From Streptomyces carminius (GTDB taxonomy: Bacteria; Actinomycetota; Actinomycetes; Streptomycetales; Streptomycetaceae): a stretch of 64,000 nt of DNA. The notes under the pieces are model-generated. The model was not told where the DNA came from and searched no databases. It saw nothing but the letters and a program-made list of their open reading frames with translations. Below are positions 34,501 through 42,839 of this stretch, piece after piece. The stretch spans positions 1 through 64,000 of the forward strand of contig NZ_PGGW01000045.1 in NCBI RefSeq assembly GCF_002794255.1. The letters are read 5' to 3'. A program made the translations under genes and the position numbers. Numbering within the stretch: position 1 is the stretch's first letter; each line of letters starts with the position of its first letter.

Positions 34501-35036
34501 GGAGCGCAGGAGCCGGTCCGAGCGGGTCGGCAGTCCGGCCGGTCGCCGACTTGCCGTCCCACCTCCCGCCAAGAGCCCCCTTGGGGTGGTCCGGGGTCCG
34601 AACCCTTGACGCCGCGGCGTCCCGAGCCGCCGGCCGCCGCAGCGCCGGGGACGCCACCCACGGATATCCGGACCACCCGCGAACGCCGACAGCAGGTCCG
34701 CGGACTGCTCGACAGGGTGTCGATCCGCTCGAATGCGCCGCCGCTTCCTTCTCGCGTGATCACCACAGACACCACCGAATCACGGGACGGAGCCGCTCGT
34801 TCGGCAGACCCGCCGCCCGGTGATGTCCTGCGCGGCCGCCGTTTGCAAGCGCTTCTTCGGGCTCCGTCCCACGGACGAGAAGTCGCTCCACGCGTACGAA
34901 GTCGATCTGGCCCCACCGCTGAGCGGACGGAGGTGCTGGGCGCTGGTCCGGCAACGGCTCCGCTGCCTCCTCAGACCCCTCGGAGAGGACGGTGGAGCGG
35001 TGGACTCCGTAGGGGACGCCCGCCTGCCGCCTGCCG
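34501..35036. other. Intergenic stretch without a recognised gene
   Basis: No supported gene. The stretch lies beyond the DinB gene stop and probably includes decayed mobile DNA continuing from 34200. Confidence 0.4.
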
Positions 35037-35591
35037 TCAGCGCCCGGTGGAGCCGTCGATCCGCTCGCGGAGGATGTCGGCGTGGCCCGCGTGCCGGCCG
35101 GTCTCCTCGATCATGTGCACCAGGACCCATCGCATCGACGGCGCCGAGCCGCGGCGCGGGGGCCGGGGCGCGGGGCGGGTCAGGTCGGTGCAGGCCTCGA
35201 TGACCCGGTTCGCCCGCGCGATGGCCTCCCGGTAGTCGGCGAGCACGTCCTCGGCCGTCTCCTGGGGGGACGGCCTCATGGTCCGGTCCCAGTCCTCGGG
35301 CTCCTCGCCCAGGAAGTAGAACCGCTCGACGGCCGCCAGATGCCTGACCAGGCCCAGGAGGCTGGTTCCCGAGGGCACCCCGCCGGTGCGGACCTGCGGT
35401 TCCGGCACCCCTGCGGCCTTGTCCGCGACCGCGTCGCGGAGGTGGTCGAGGAAGCCGAGGAGGGTGGCCTTCTCGCCGGCTCCGGTCCGCGGAGGTCCGG
35501 CGTCCCCCGTCCGTGACGCGGCTTTCCGCGTGCGGGTGGGCGGCACCGTGTCCCGTGCGGCACGGGGTGTGCCGTGCGGTCGCGTGCTCAT
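35037..35591 (-). CDS. DinB-family protein (DUF664-like)
   Basis: A 184-residue four-helix-bundle protein of the DinB/YfiT metal-binding superfamily. Helix 1 is KATLLGFLDHLRDAVADKA, the first ligand region SLLGLVRHLAAVERFYFLG with His, and the last MRWVLVHMIEETGRHAGHAD carries the paired His. Family members are thiol-dependent S-transferases using mycothiol or bacillithiol. The start ATG at 35591 overlaps the upstream methyltransferase stop (ATGA), so the two are co-translated. An Arg/Thr-rich N-terminal extension of about 45 residues is unusual. Confidence 0.88.
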   Translation of the reverse strand: MSTRPHGTPRAARDTVPPTRTRKAASRTGDAGPPRTGAGEKATLLGFLDHLRDAVADKAAGVPEPQVRTGGVPSGTSLLGLVRHLAAVERFYFLGEEPEDWDRTMRPSPQETAEDVLADYREAIARANRVIEACTDLTRPAPRPPRRGSAPSMRWVLVHMIEETGRHAGHADILRERIDGSTGR

Positions 35592-36250
35592 CCGGCGGTC
35601 CGCCGCAGTACGAGGACGTGGTCGGTGACGGTGGCGGTCTCGCCGGCGGGTCCGGTGGCCCGGCGCCGGGGTGTGTCCGCGCGCAGGACCCGCCACTGCC
35701 CGGGGTCGAGGTCCAGTCCGGCGGCGATCTCGGCGGGGGTGGGACGGCGTGGGGCGGGGTCCTGGTTCCAGGACCAGGGCGCGGTGGAGCCGTGGTCGAC
35801 GATCAGCAGCAGGCCGCCGGGCCGCAGGGCCCGTGCGGCGGTGCGCAGTATCCGGTCACGGGGCAGTGGGAACGGAGTGTGGAGGTACTGCGCGGAGACG
35901 AGGTCGAACTCCCCGCCCGGGAAAGTCCGGGCCAGGTCGTGCCGTTCGGCGGTGACGCGGTCCCCGAGGCCGAGTTCGCGGGCCCGCCCGCGCAACCGTT
36001 CGACGGCGGTGGCGGACAGGTCCACGGCGGTGACCTGCCAGCCGCGCCGGGCGAGCCAGAGGGTGTCACCGCCCGCGCCGCAGCCCAGGTCCAGGGCGGC
36101 GCCGGGGCGCAGTGGTCCGGCGGTCTCGGCGAGCAGCGGGTTCACGCGGTCGCTCCGGCCGTGCCGGGCGGCGTGGTGTTTCTCCCAGAACAGTCCGGCC
36201 TCCTCGCCCGCGGGGTCGGCGTGTGCGTGGTCGTTTCGGGTGGTGTCCAT
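35588..36250 (-). CDS. SAM-dependent methyltransferase
   Basis: A 220-residue class I methyltransferase of the thiopurine/tellurite-resistance-like type: FWEKHHAARHGRSDRVNPLL at the N-terminus, SAM loop ALDLGCGAGGDTLWLA, then VTAVDLSATAVER. I start it at the ATG at 36250 because a GAAGGAG site stands 10 bases upstream; the frame is open 23 codons further. It overlaps the DinB gene and lies 65 bases downstream of the hydrolase gene on the same strand, probably one operon. Substrate unknown. Confidence 0.88.
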   Translation of the reverse strand: MDTTRNDHAHADPAGEEAGLFWEKHHAARHGRSDRVNPLLAETAGPLRPGAALDLGCGAGGDTLWLARRGWQVTAVDLSATAVERLRGRARELGLGDRVTAERHDLARTFPGGEFDLVSAQYLHTPFPLPRDRILRTAARALRPGGLLLIVDHGSTAPWSWNQDPAPRRPTPAEIAAGLDLDPGQWRVLRADTPRRRATGPAGETATVTDHVLVLRRTAG

Positions 36251-36315
36251 TCGGGGTGGCTCCTTCGTGGGGTGTCGTCCGCCTGCCGGCGGGGCCGCGG
36301 TGCGCGGGCCCGCGG

Positions 36316-37419
36316 TCACCGGGCGGCTCGGCCGCCGAAGAACCTCAGCAGTTCGGCGGTGACGAACTCCGGGTTCTCCTCGGGCAGCCAGTGGCCCGCT
36401 CCGGGCACCTCGACGGCCCGCGTGATGCGGGTCATGCGGGGTTCGACCGTGGACCGGGTGGACTCGAGCATGCCTTCGGCGGTCATGAGCATCACCGGCA
36501 TGGTGATCGGCGCGGCGGCGGTGTTGTCGCGCTCGTCCTTCTCCAGCGTCCGGTACAGCTCGAACCCGCCGGTCAGGACCTGTGGTCGGCGGTAGGTGCG
36601 GGCGAACTCGTCGATCTGCTCATTCGTGAACGGGGACTTCGCGCCGGGCCCGCCGAAGGCCGTCCCGCCGTGGGCGACGTACGGGAAGAACAGCGCGAGG
36701 TACTCGCGCACGTCGTCGTCCACGAGCGTCTCCGGGAAGGCGTCCTGGTCGTGGAAGGCCATGTGCCAGCTCAGCGACCGGTACCGGTCGGCGCTGAGCG
36801 CGGGGCCCGGCAGGGGGTAGTCCAGGTGGGCGTACTTGGCGACCTCGTCCGGGTACTGCGCGGCGTACTGGAAACCGACACCGGCGCCGAGGTCGTGTCC
36901 GACGAGGTTGATCCCGCGCAGGCCCAGTTCGCCGGCGACCAGGCCGTGCACATGGCGGGCGAGGGTGGCCTTGTCGTAGCCGGACGGCGCTCCCCCGCTG
37001 TCGCCGAGCCCCGGCAGGTCCAGCGCGTACACCGTGTACCGCTCGGCGAGTTCCGGCATGATCCCGCGCCACTCGTACCAGGACTGCGGCCAGCCGTGCA
37101 GCAGGACGAGCGGCTCGCCGGTCCCGCCGGTGACGTAGTGCATGCGCACGCCGTCGACGTCGGCGAACTCGTGGCGGAACAGGCGGTTGAACTCGGCGTC
37201 GCCGCGGGTGGCGGAGTCGAAGGCGGGAGCTGCCGGGGTCGCGGCCTCGGCCGCCGGCCGGCGTGGTGCCTCACCCGGCGGCTGTCCGCCGCCCGTCGCA
37301 CACGCGGACGCCAGAAGGAGTGCCGCCACGGCTGTCCCCGCGCCCCGCCTCCACCGTGCTCCGGCCCCGCGGACGGCGGCTGTCCCGCTTCTGTGAACTG
37401 TTGCTGCTCTCACGACCAT
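36316..37419 (-). CDS. Epoxide hydrolase-like alpha/beta hydrolase lipoprotein
   Basis: A 367-residue hydrolase. The first 40 residues form a lipoprotein signal (VAALLLASAC, Cys40 lipidated), so it is anchored outside the membrane. The core has the oxyanion motif HGWP (108-111), a nucleophilic Asp176 in VGHDLGAG rather than Ser, and a catalytic His in PGAGHWLPEE. HGWP plus an Asp nucleophile is the epoxide hydrolase/haloalkane dehalogenase pattern. The lid region contains paired aromatic residues. It is divergent from an XRE-cupin regulator, which may control it. Confidence 0.9.
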   Translation of the reverse strand: MVVRAATVHRSGTAAVRGAGARWRRGAGTAVAALLLASACATGGGQPPGEAPRRPAAEAATPAAPAFDSATRGDAEFNRLFRHEFADVDGVRMHYVTGGTGEPLVLLHGWPQSWYEWRGIMPELAERYTVYALDLPGLGDSGGAPSGYDKATLARHVHGLVAGELGLRGINLVGHDLGAGVGFQYAAQYPDEVAKYAHLDYPLPGPALSADRYRSLSWHMAFHDQDAFPETLVDDDVREYLALFFPYVAHGGTAFGGPGAKSPFTNEQIDEFARTYRRPQVLTGGFELYRTLEKDERDNTAAAPITMPVMLMTAEGMLESTRSTVEPRMTRITRAVEVPGAGHWLPEENPEFVTAELLRFFGGRAAR

Positions 37420-37498
37420 AGGGGGTCACCTCCGCGGACAGCATCACCAGCGCCGTTCCGCACTTGCAAGAAAAGTTGCGGATCCGCACCATGGACGG

Positions 37499-38077
37499 AT
37501 GAGCAGAACCGGAGAGGACGTCCTGGCGGGAGTCGGGCCGCGGCTGCGCGCCCTGCGACAGGCGCGGGGCACGACGCTGAAGGCCCTGGCCGCCGAGACC
37601 GGCCTCACGCCGAGCACGCTGTCCCGGCTCGAGAACGGGAGACTCCGCCCCACGCTGGAGCAGTTGCTGCCGCTGGCCCGGGCGCACGGCGTCCCGCTCG
37701 ACGATCTGGTCCAGGCGCCGCCGACCGGCGACCCGCGCATCCATCTGCGGCCGGTGCGGCGTGCCGGGCTGGTCCTGGTGCCGCTGACCAGGCGGGCCGG
37801 GGGCGTCCAGGCGTACAAGGTGGTCTATCCGCCCGCGGGGCGGGCGCCCACCATGAAGCCGCAGACCCACGAGGGGTACGAGTGGTTCTACGTCCTCAAC
37901 GGACAGGTCAGGTTCGTGCTCGGCGAGCAGGAGTTCCGGCTCGGTCCCGGGGAGGCCGCCGAGTTCGACACCCGTCTGCCGCACTGGATCGGCAGCGCCG
38001 GAAACCAGCCCGCGGAGCTGCTGACCCTGTTCGGTCCGCAGGGGGAACGCACCCATCTGTCGGCGCCCGGCGGGTGA
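37499..38077 (+). CDS. XRE-cupin transcriptional regulator
   Basis: A 192-residue regulator with an N-terminal Cro/CI HTH (LRALRQARGTTLKALAAETG, LTPSTLSRLENGRLRP) and a C-terminal cupin (HEGYEWFYVLNGQVRFVLGE, LGPGEAAEFDTRLPHWIG). The cupin senses a small ligand. It is divergent from the lipoprotein hydrolase across 79 bases, which contain the palindromes CTTGCAAG and GCGGATCCGC as possible binding sites. It ends facing a decayed YafY gene. Confidence 0.9.
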   Translation: MSRTGEDVLAGVGPRLRALRQARGTTLKALAAETGLTPSTLSRLENGRLRPTLEQLLPLARAHGVPLDDLVQAPPTGDPRIHLRPVRRAGLVLVPLTRRAGGVQAYKVVYPPAGRAPTMKPQTHEGYEWFYVLNGQVRFVLGEQEFRLGPGEAAEFDTRLPHWIGSAGNQPAELLTLFGPQGERTHLSAPGG

Positions 38078-38229
38078 CCGGGTGCCGTGGCAGGTCGGCC
38101 CGTCTGCGGTGGCCGTCAGGGCCCGGAACCGGGGTCCTTCCCCGCGGACGGGGCGTCGACCGGACGGGGCGTCGAGGCCGTGCGGCCCGGGCACAGCGGG
38201 CCGCGGGATCCCCGAACGCGGCGGCCGGG

Positions 38230-38438
38230 CGCGGAGGTCCGAGGACGTCGAGGCGGTATCCCCCGCCGGTCCCCTCGAGGGACGCGACCGGGTAACCGAG
38301 TTCGCGCAGGCGGCCGATGTGGCGGCGCACCGTGCGCGGGGTGATGCCGAGTCGTTCGGCCACTTCCTCGCCGGACCACCGGCGGCGTGTCCGGAGCAGC
38401 GCGAGCAGCCGCGAGGAGGTCTTCCGCATGTCGTCCAT
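38230..38438 (-). pseudogene. YafY-type regulator, N-terminal HTH remnant
   Basis: From the ATG at 38438 the frame gives MRKTSSRLLALLRTRRRWSG, EEVAERLGITPRTVRRHIGR and LRELGYPVASLEGTGGGYRL. This is the complete HTH of a YafY/WYL regulator, after which sequence similarity ends; the WYL domain is missing. It is divergent from the intact VOC gene at 38594, the usual partner arrangement. Confidence 0.75.
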
Positions 38439-38593
38439 CGCGGCGCGGTAGAGGACACTCTCTGTCCTCTACCGGTGGAAAGCTGGTCCGCAGGTCACCA
38501 GGCAGGCACCACTCCTGGAACACGGTCCGCCGCGCCGTGGGCTCGTCCGGCACAGCGGCACTCGTTCACCGATTCGAAGGCAAGGAGCGGACC

Positions 38594-39019
38594 ATGTCCG
38601 TCACGACCACCACCCACCTGAACTTCCGGGGCGCCGCGCGCGAAGCGCTGGACTTCTACCAGTCCGTCTTCGGCGGACGCGCCGTCGCCGTCACGTACAA
38701 GGACGCCGGCGCCGTGCAGGACGAGAACGAGGCGGACTGGGTGATGTGGGGCGAGGTGACCGCGGGCAACGGCTTCCACGTCATGGCCTACGACGTGCCC
38801 TCGCGACTGCCCTGGAACCAGGGCGAGAACCCGTTCTTCGTCTCCGTGCGCGGTGACGACACCGACGAGATCAGCGCCCTGTGGCACAAGCTCGCCGCCG
38901 GGGACTCGACGGTCGTGCGGCCGCTGGAGCCCGCGCAGTGGGCGCCGCTGTACGGCATGCTCACCGACCGGTTCGGCGTGACCTGGGTCCTGGACGTCGC
39001 CGCCCCGTACAACGGCTGA
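38594..39019 (+). CDS. VOC-family (PhnB/glyoxalase-like) protein
   Basis: A 141-residue vicinal oxygen chelate protein: TTTHLNFRGAAREALDFYQS, VFGGRAVAVTYKD, GFHVMAYDVPSRLPWNQGEN, and the C-terminal RFGVTWVLDVAAPY. The PhnB-like subgroup has paired beta-alpha-beta-beta-beta modules, binding metal or small ligands. Start ATG at 38594 with CAAGGAG upstream. A truncated homologue is at 31632. It is separated from the downstream winged-helix gene by a hairpin at 39034-39063. Confidence 0.88.
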   Translation: MSVTTTTHLNFRGAAREALDFYQSVFGGRAVAVTYKDAGAVQDENEADWVMWGEVTAGNGFHVMAYDVPSRLPWNQGENPFFVSVRGDDTDEISALWHKLAAGDSTVVRPLEPAQWAPLYGMLTDRFGVTWVLDVAAPYNG

Positions 39020-39033
39020 CCTGCCGGCCGACA

Positions 39034-39063
39034 CCAGGCCGCCGCGGTCGCGCGGCGGCCTGG
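39034..39063 (+). terminator. Hairpin between VOC and winged-helix genes
   Basis: 13-bp perfect arms (CCAGGCCGCCGCG) with a 4-base loop end just before the GGAGGAG site of the next gene. It could terminate or attenuate transcription into it. Confidence 0.55.
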
Positions 39064-39078
39064 GAGGAGAACACCGTC

Positions 39079-40185
39079 ATGACCGTGCTCGGCACGCGCG
39101 CCCTCAACCGCGCCACCCTGGCCCGCCAGTTGCTGCTCGACCGCGCGGCCGTACCCGTCCGCGACGCCGTGGCGCGCCTGTGCGGTCTGCAGGCCCAGGA
39201 ACCCCAGGAGCCCTTCGTCGGCCTGTGGTCGAGGCTGCGCGCCTTCCAGCCGCGGGAACTGGACGACGCGCTGACCGGACGCGAGGTCGTGCGCACGCAC
39301 CTGATGCGCCGCACCGTCCACCTCGTCACCGCCGGTGACGCGCTGGCCTGGCGGGCCCGCCACGACGCGATGCTGCGCCAGCGGGTGCTGGCCACCTACC
39401 GCCGCGAACTGGCGGGCATCGACATGGACGAGCTCACCGCGGCCGGGCGGGCGGTGCTGGCCGACGGGCGGCCCCGCACCATGGCCGAACTCGTCGGGGC
39501 CCTGGAGGACCGCTGGTCCGCTTTCCCGCGCCGCGCCCTGGGCGAGCTGCTCGTCGCCGCCCTGGTCCCGATGGTCCAGCTCCCGCCCCGCGGCCTGTGG
39601 CGCATCAGGGCGGGGGTCCGCAACCTGCCCCTGGCCGCCTGGCTCGGTCGCGACATCGACCCGCTCCCCCCGGACGACGGGACCGACCCGGTCGGGCAGC
39701 GTCTGGTGCGGCGCTACCTCGCCGCCCACGGGCCCGCCGCCAGCGCCGACCTGCGCGCCTGGTGCGGTCTGGCGGGACTGCCCGCCGCGGTCAGGGCCGT
39801 CCGCGGGGAACTGATCGCTTTCCGTGACGAACGCGGCCGTGAACTCCTGGACCTGCCCGACGCGCCGCGCCCGCACCCGGACACCCCCGCGCCCGTCCGG
39901 TTCCTGCCCGCGTTCGACAACGCGATCCTCGGCTACCACGACCGCGGACGCATCATCGACAGAGCCCACCTCGGCCTGTCCGTCGCCGGGCAGCGCGCCG
40001 TCCTCGTCGACGGACGGGTGGCCGCCGTCTGGACCGTACGCGACGGGCGGCTCGACATCACGCCGCTGCGCCCCCTGACCGCCCCGGAACAGGAAGCCGT
40101 CCACGCCGAGGCCCGGGAGCTGGCCGCCTTCCTGGACGAGGGCATCGGCCACATCCGGATCACGGGCACCGGCGCCGATCGCTGA
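39079..40185 (+). CDS. AlkZ-like winged-helix DNA-binding protein
   Basis: A 368-residue protein of the winged-helix superfamily that includes the AlkZ/YcaQ DNA glycosylases. Signatures are RQLLLDRAAVPVRDAVARLC, GLQAQEPQEPFVGLWSRLR, REVVRTHLMRRTVHLV and the C-terminal FLPAFDNAILGYHDRGR. AlkZ proteins unhook alkylated or cross-linked bases and protect producers of DNA-alkylating antibiotics. The catalytic QxQ/QxD motif of true AlkZ corresponds to QAQ here, so glycosylase activity is possible. A GGAGGAG site precedes the ATG at 39079. Confidence 0.85.
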   Translation: MTVLGTRALNRATLARQLLLDRAAVPVRDAVARLCGLQAQEPQEPFVGLWSRLRAFQPRELDDALTGREVVRTHLMRRTVHLVTAGDALAWRARHDAMLRQRVLATYRRELAGIDMDELTAAGRAVLADGRPRTMAELVGALEDRWSAFPRRALGELLVAALVPMVQLPPRGLWRIRAGVRNLPLAAWLGRDIDPLPPDDGTDPVGQRLVRRYLAAHGPAASADLRAWCGLAGLPAAVRAVRGELIAFRDERGRELLDLPDAPRPHPDTPAPVRFLPAFDNAILGYHDRGRIIDRAHLGLSVAGQRAVLVDGRVAAVWTVRDGRLDITPLRPLTAPEQEAVHAEARELAAFLDEGIGHIRITGTGADR

Positions 40186-40289
40186 CGGCGGGGTCCTCCG
40201 CAAGGTCCTCCGCGGCACCGGTGCGGGTTTCCCCCGCCGGGCGGGGCCCCGGGCGAGCCGGGCCGGCACCGCGGCGAAGCAGGTTGGAT

Positions 40290-40319
40290 TTTCCGTCCAG
40301 TCGATGTACTTTACGTCCA
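40290..40319. promoter_or_regulatory. Paired direct repeats upstream of the DauR-like gene
   Basis: TTTCCGTCCA (40290-40299) and TTTACGTCCA (40310-40319) match at 9 of 10 positions and start exactly 20 bp apart, close to two helical turns. The stretch is AT-rich for this genome. They are candidate operator or promoter elements for the regulator-dehydratase operon. Confidence 0.5.
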
Positions 40320-40359
40320 AGACCTCGGCCCGGAGGGGCCCCGACAAGCTGGAGGACCG

Positions 40360-41199
40360 ATGCCGCCCGGCCCGTCCCCCGATCGCGGCCCCGGCGGGCG
40401 GCGCACCGGCGACGGGTGGCCGGGAGCGGGCGGGCCCGGTGCGTCGGTGCCGCCTTCCCGCCCGGCGGAGGCAGGGTGCGGGAAGTCCCGGGGGGCGTGT
40501 GAGGCGCCGGCCCGGGAGCAGGACGCGATCATCGCCGCGCTGGCCCCGGTGGTCGACGGGATCGCCGCGACCCTGGGGTCGTTCTGCGAGGTGGTCGTGC
40601 ACGACTTCCGCCGCCCCGAGCGCTCCGTGGCGGCCATCGCCGGCTCGGTCACCGGACGCACCGTCGGCGGCTCGATGAGCGAGATCGGCATGGGGATACT
40701 CGCCCGCGGCGACGAGGCGCGTGACGAACTCAACTACGTCACCCGGACCCGCGACGGGAAGCTGGTCAAGTCTTCCACGATGGTGCTGCGCGACTCCACC
40801 GGCACGGTGTTCGGGGCACTGTGCGTGAACCTGGACATCACCGCGGTCAACCAGGTCCACGCCCTGATCGGCGGTCTCGCCGGTGTCACCACCCCCGCCG
40901 CCGTACCGACCACGACCTTCGGTGACGACATCGGCTCCGTGGTGGACGCCGTCGTCGACACCTACCAGCTGCGGGAGAACAAACCCTGGTCCGACCTCAG
41001 CCGCACCGAGCGTCTGGATCTCTTCACCCGCCTGCACGAGCGGGGGGTGTTCGCCGTGCGCCGCTCGGTCCCGCAGGTCGCCGCCCGGCTCGGCATCTCC
41101 CGCGCCTCCGCCTACAACTACCTCGCCGAGGTACGCGCCCGGTCCGCGCGGGACGACGCCGGGTCCGGCCACACCGCCCCGCAAGGAGAGCAACCATGA
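40360..41199 (+). CDS. YheO/DauR-type PAS-HTH regulator
   Basis: A 279-residue regulator: a non-conserved Pro/Gly-rich N-terminus of about 50 residues, a YheO-like PAS domain (SFCEVVVHDFRRPERSVAAI, GGSMSEIG, FGALCVNLDIT), and a C-terminal HTH_22 (LFTRLHERGVFAVRRSVPQV, AARLGISRASAYNYLAEVR). DauR-type proteins control amino-acid catabolic enzymes. It overlaps the dehydratase gene by ATGA, so it probably regulates its own operon in response to the substrate. The true start could be nearer 40500 because the first residues are low-complexity. Confidence 0.88.
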   Translation: MPPGPSPDRGPGGRRTGDGWPGAGGPGASVPPSRPAEAGCGKSRGACEAPAREQDAIIAALAPVVDGIAATLGSFCEVVVHDFRRPERSVAAIAGSVTGRTVGGSMSEIGMGILARGDEARDELNYVTRTRDGKLVKSSTMVLRDSTGTVFGALCVNLDITAVNQVHALIGGLAGVTTPAAVPTTTFGDDIGSVVDAVVDTYQLRENKPWSDLSRTERLDLFTRLHERGVFAVRRSVPQVAARLGISRASAYNYLAEVRARSARDDAGSGHTAPQGEQP

Positions 41200-42164
41200 C
41201 GAACCGGCCTCCGGTCACCCTGGACGACGTGCGCGACGCCGCCGCGCGGATCAAGGGCGTCGCCCACCGCACCCCGGTGCTGCACTCGCGCACCCTGGAC
41301 GCCCTGGTGGGCGCCGAGGTCTTCCTCAAGTGCGAGAACTTCCAGCGCGTGGGCGCCTTCAAGTTCCGCGGCGCCTACAACGCCGCCTCCCGGCTCTCCC
41401 CGGAACAGGCGGCCCGGGGCATCGCCGCCTACTCCTCCGGCAACCACGCCCAGGCCGTCGCGCTGGCCGCCCGGGAGATGGGCACCACCGCGGTCATCCT
41501 CATGCCCGAGGACACCCCGAAGTCCAAGATGGAGGCCACCGCCGGCTACGGCGCGGAAATCGTCACCTACGACCGCTACACCGGCGACCGGACCGCCCTC
41601 GGCGAGGCGCTGGCCGCCGAACGCGGGCTGGCGCTGATCCCGCCGTACGAGCACCCGCACGTCATCGCCGGGCAGGGTACCGCCGCGCTGGAACTGATCG
41701 AGGAGACCGGGCAGCTGGACGCCCTGGTGGCGCCGGTGGGCGGCGGCGGACTGATGGCCGGGAGCGCCACCGCCGCCAAGGGACTGCACCCCGCCACCCG
41801 GGTGATCGGCGTCGAGCCGGAGGCGGGGGACGACACCCGCCGCTCCCTGGCCGCGGGCGAGCGCGTCACCATCCCGGTGCCGCGCACCATCGCCGACGGC
41901 CAGGCCGCCGAGGCCCCCGGCGAGCTGACCTTCTCGGTCAACCGGCGCCTGGTGGACGAGATCGCGCTGGTCGACGACGACGAGATCCGCGCGGCGATGC
42001 GGTTCGCCTTCGAAAGGCTGAAGACCGTCCTGGAGCCCAGCGGCGCCACACCGCTGGCCGCCCTGCTCTCCGGCCGCCTCGAACGGCTCCCGCGCCGCGT
42101 CGGGGTGATCCTCTCCGGAGGCAACATCAGCGCGCGGCGCTTCGCCGAGCTGTGCGGCGGCTGA
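41196..42164 (+). CDS. PLP-dependent serine/threonine dehydratase
   Basis: A 322-residue fold-type II PLP enzyme. Lys56 in GAFKFRGAYNA forms the Schiff base, CENFQ and SSGNHAQAVALAA bind the substrate carboxylate, and the glycine loop PVGGGGLMAG binds phosphate. There is no C-terminal ACT domain, so it is a catabolic dehydratase or racemase type rather than biosynthetic IlvA. The closest functional classes are threonine/serine ammonia-lyase, serine racemase and threo-3-hydroxyaspartate dehydratase. Coupling to a DauR-like regulator favours amino-acid catabolism. Confidence 0.9.
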   Translation: MTNRPPVTLDDVRDAAARIKGVAHRTPVLHSRTLDALVGAEVFLKCENFQRVGAFKFRGAYNAASRLSPEQAARGIAAYSSGNHAQAVALAAREMGTTAVILMPEDTPKSKMEATAGYGAEIVTYDRYTGDRTALGEALAAERGLALIPPYEHPHVIAGQGTAALELIEETGQLDALVAPVGGGGLMAGSATAAKGLHPATRVIGVEPEAGDDTRRSLAAGERVTIPVPRTIADGQAAEAPGELTFSVNRRLVDEIALVDDDEIRAAMRFAFERLKTVLEPSGATPLAALLSGRLERLPRRVGVILSGGNISARRFAELCGG

Positions 42165-42186
42165 GACCCGCCGGCTCCCGGAAGAC

Positions 42187-42210
42187 CCCCGCCGCGGGTT
42201 CGCGGCGGGG
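42187..42210 (+). terminator. Terminator hairpin after the dehydratase gene
   Basis: 10-bp perfect arms (CCCCGCCGCG) with a GGTT loop, 22 bases after the stop codon. Confidence 0.75.
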
Positions 42211-42290
42211 TGTTCACCGCCCGGCACCGTCGGCACCAGGCCGCGCGTCCGTACCGGGCTCCCTTCCTCGGCGTGCCCACCCCTTGCTCA

Positions 42291-42311
42291 ACCTATCGAA
42301 TATCGATAGGT
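42291..42311. promoter_or_regulatory. Palindromic operator ahead of the DUF2975 gene
   Basis: ACCTATCGA, a 3-base spacer ATA, and its exact complement TCGATAGGT form a 21-bp dyad 30 bases before the DUF2975 start codon. Confidence 0.65.
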
Positions 42312-42341
42312 TTCCATCGTTGCTCGATTGAAGGAGAGACG

Positions 42342-42839
42342 ATGGGAAAGCTGACGGTGCTCGCGCTGCGGGCCGTGCTCGTGGCGCTGCTCGCCGGTTC
42401 GGTGTTCGTCCAGGCGGTGATGGTGCCGCTGCTGGCCATCGATCTGGAGGAACTCGACGCGGAGTTCGCGTACCTGCGCACCCCGATCCTCGTGATCTTC
42501 TTCCTGGGTGTGGTGACGGTCCAGGTCGTTCTGGTCTGCGTATGGCGGCTGGTGACGATGGTGCGGCACGGAACCGTCTTCTCCCATGCCGCCTTCCGGT
42601 ACGTGCACATCGTGATCGGTGCGTTCACGGCGGCCGCGCTCCTGGTGTTCGCACTCGCGGTCGTCCTCGCACCGGGCGAGGCCGTGGCCCCGGGGGTCGT
42701 GCTCCTGCTGTGCGGGGTCTCCCTGGCGGTCTTCGGGGTCGCGCTCGTCGTGCTCGTGCTGCGGATGCTGCTCGCCCAGGCCGTCGCACGCGATGTCGAG
42801 GCGACGCGGATGCGCGCCGAACTGGCGGAGGTCATCTGA
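42342..42839 (+). CDS. DUF2975 membrane protein
   Basis: A 165-residue membrane protein with four predicted transmembrane helices (VLVALLAGSVFVQAVMVPLL, ILVIFFLGVVTVQVVLVCVW, IVIGAFTAAALLVFALAVVL, VLLLCGVSLAVFGVALVVLV), the DUF2975 topology. A GAAGGAGAG site precedes the ATG. The next gene, a small HTH regulator, begins in its stop codon (TGATG). DUF2975-HTH pairs occur widely in Gram-positive bacteria with unknown function, perhaps membrane sensing linked to the regulator. Confidence 0.85.
   Translation: MGKLTVLALRAVLVALLAGSVFVQAVMVPLLAIDLEELDAEFAYLRTPILVIFFLGVVTVQVVLVCVWRLVTMVRHGTVFSHAAFRYVHIVIGAFTAAALLVFALAVVLAPGEAVAPGVVLLLCGVSLAVFGVALVVLVLRMLLAQAVARDVEATRMRAELAEVI

Noticed and set aside
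38788..41193. An 801-codon minus-strand frame opposite VOC, AlkZ-like and DauR-like genes
   Set aside because: Antisense shadow across three recognised genes.
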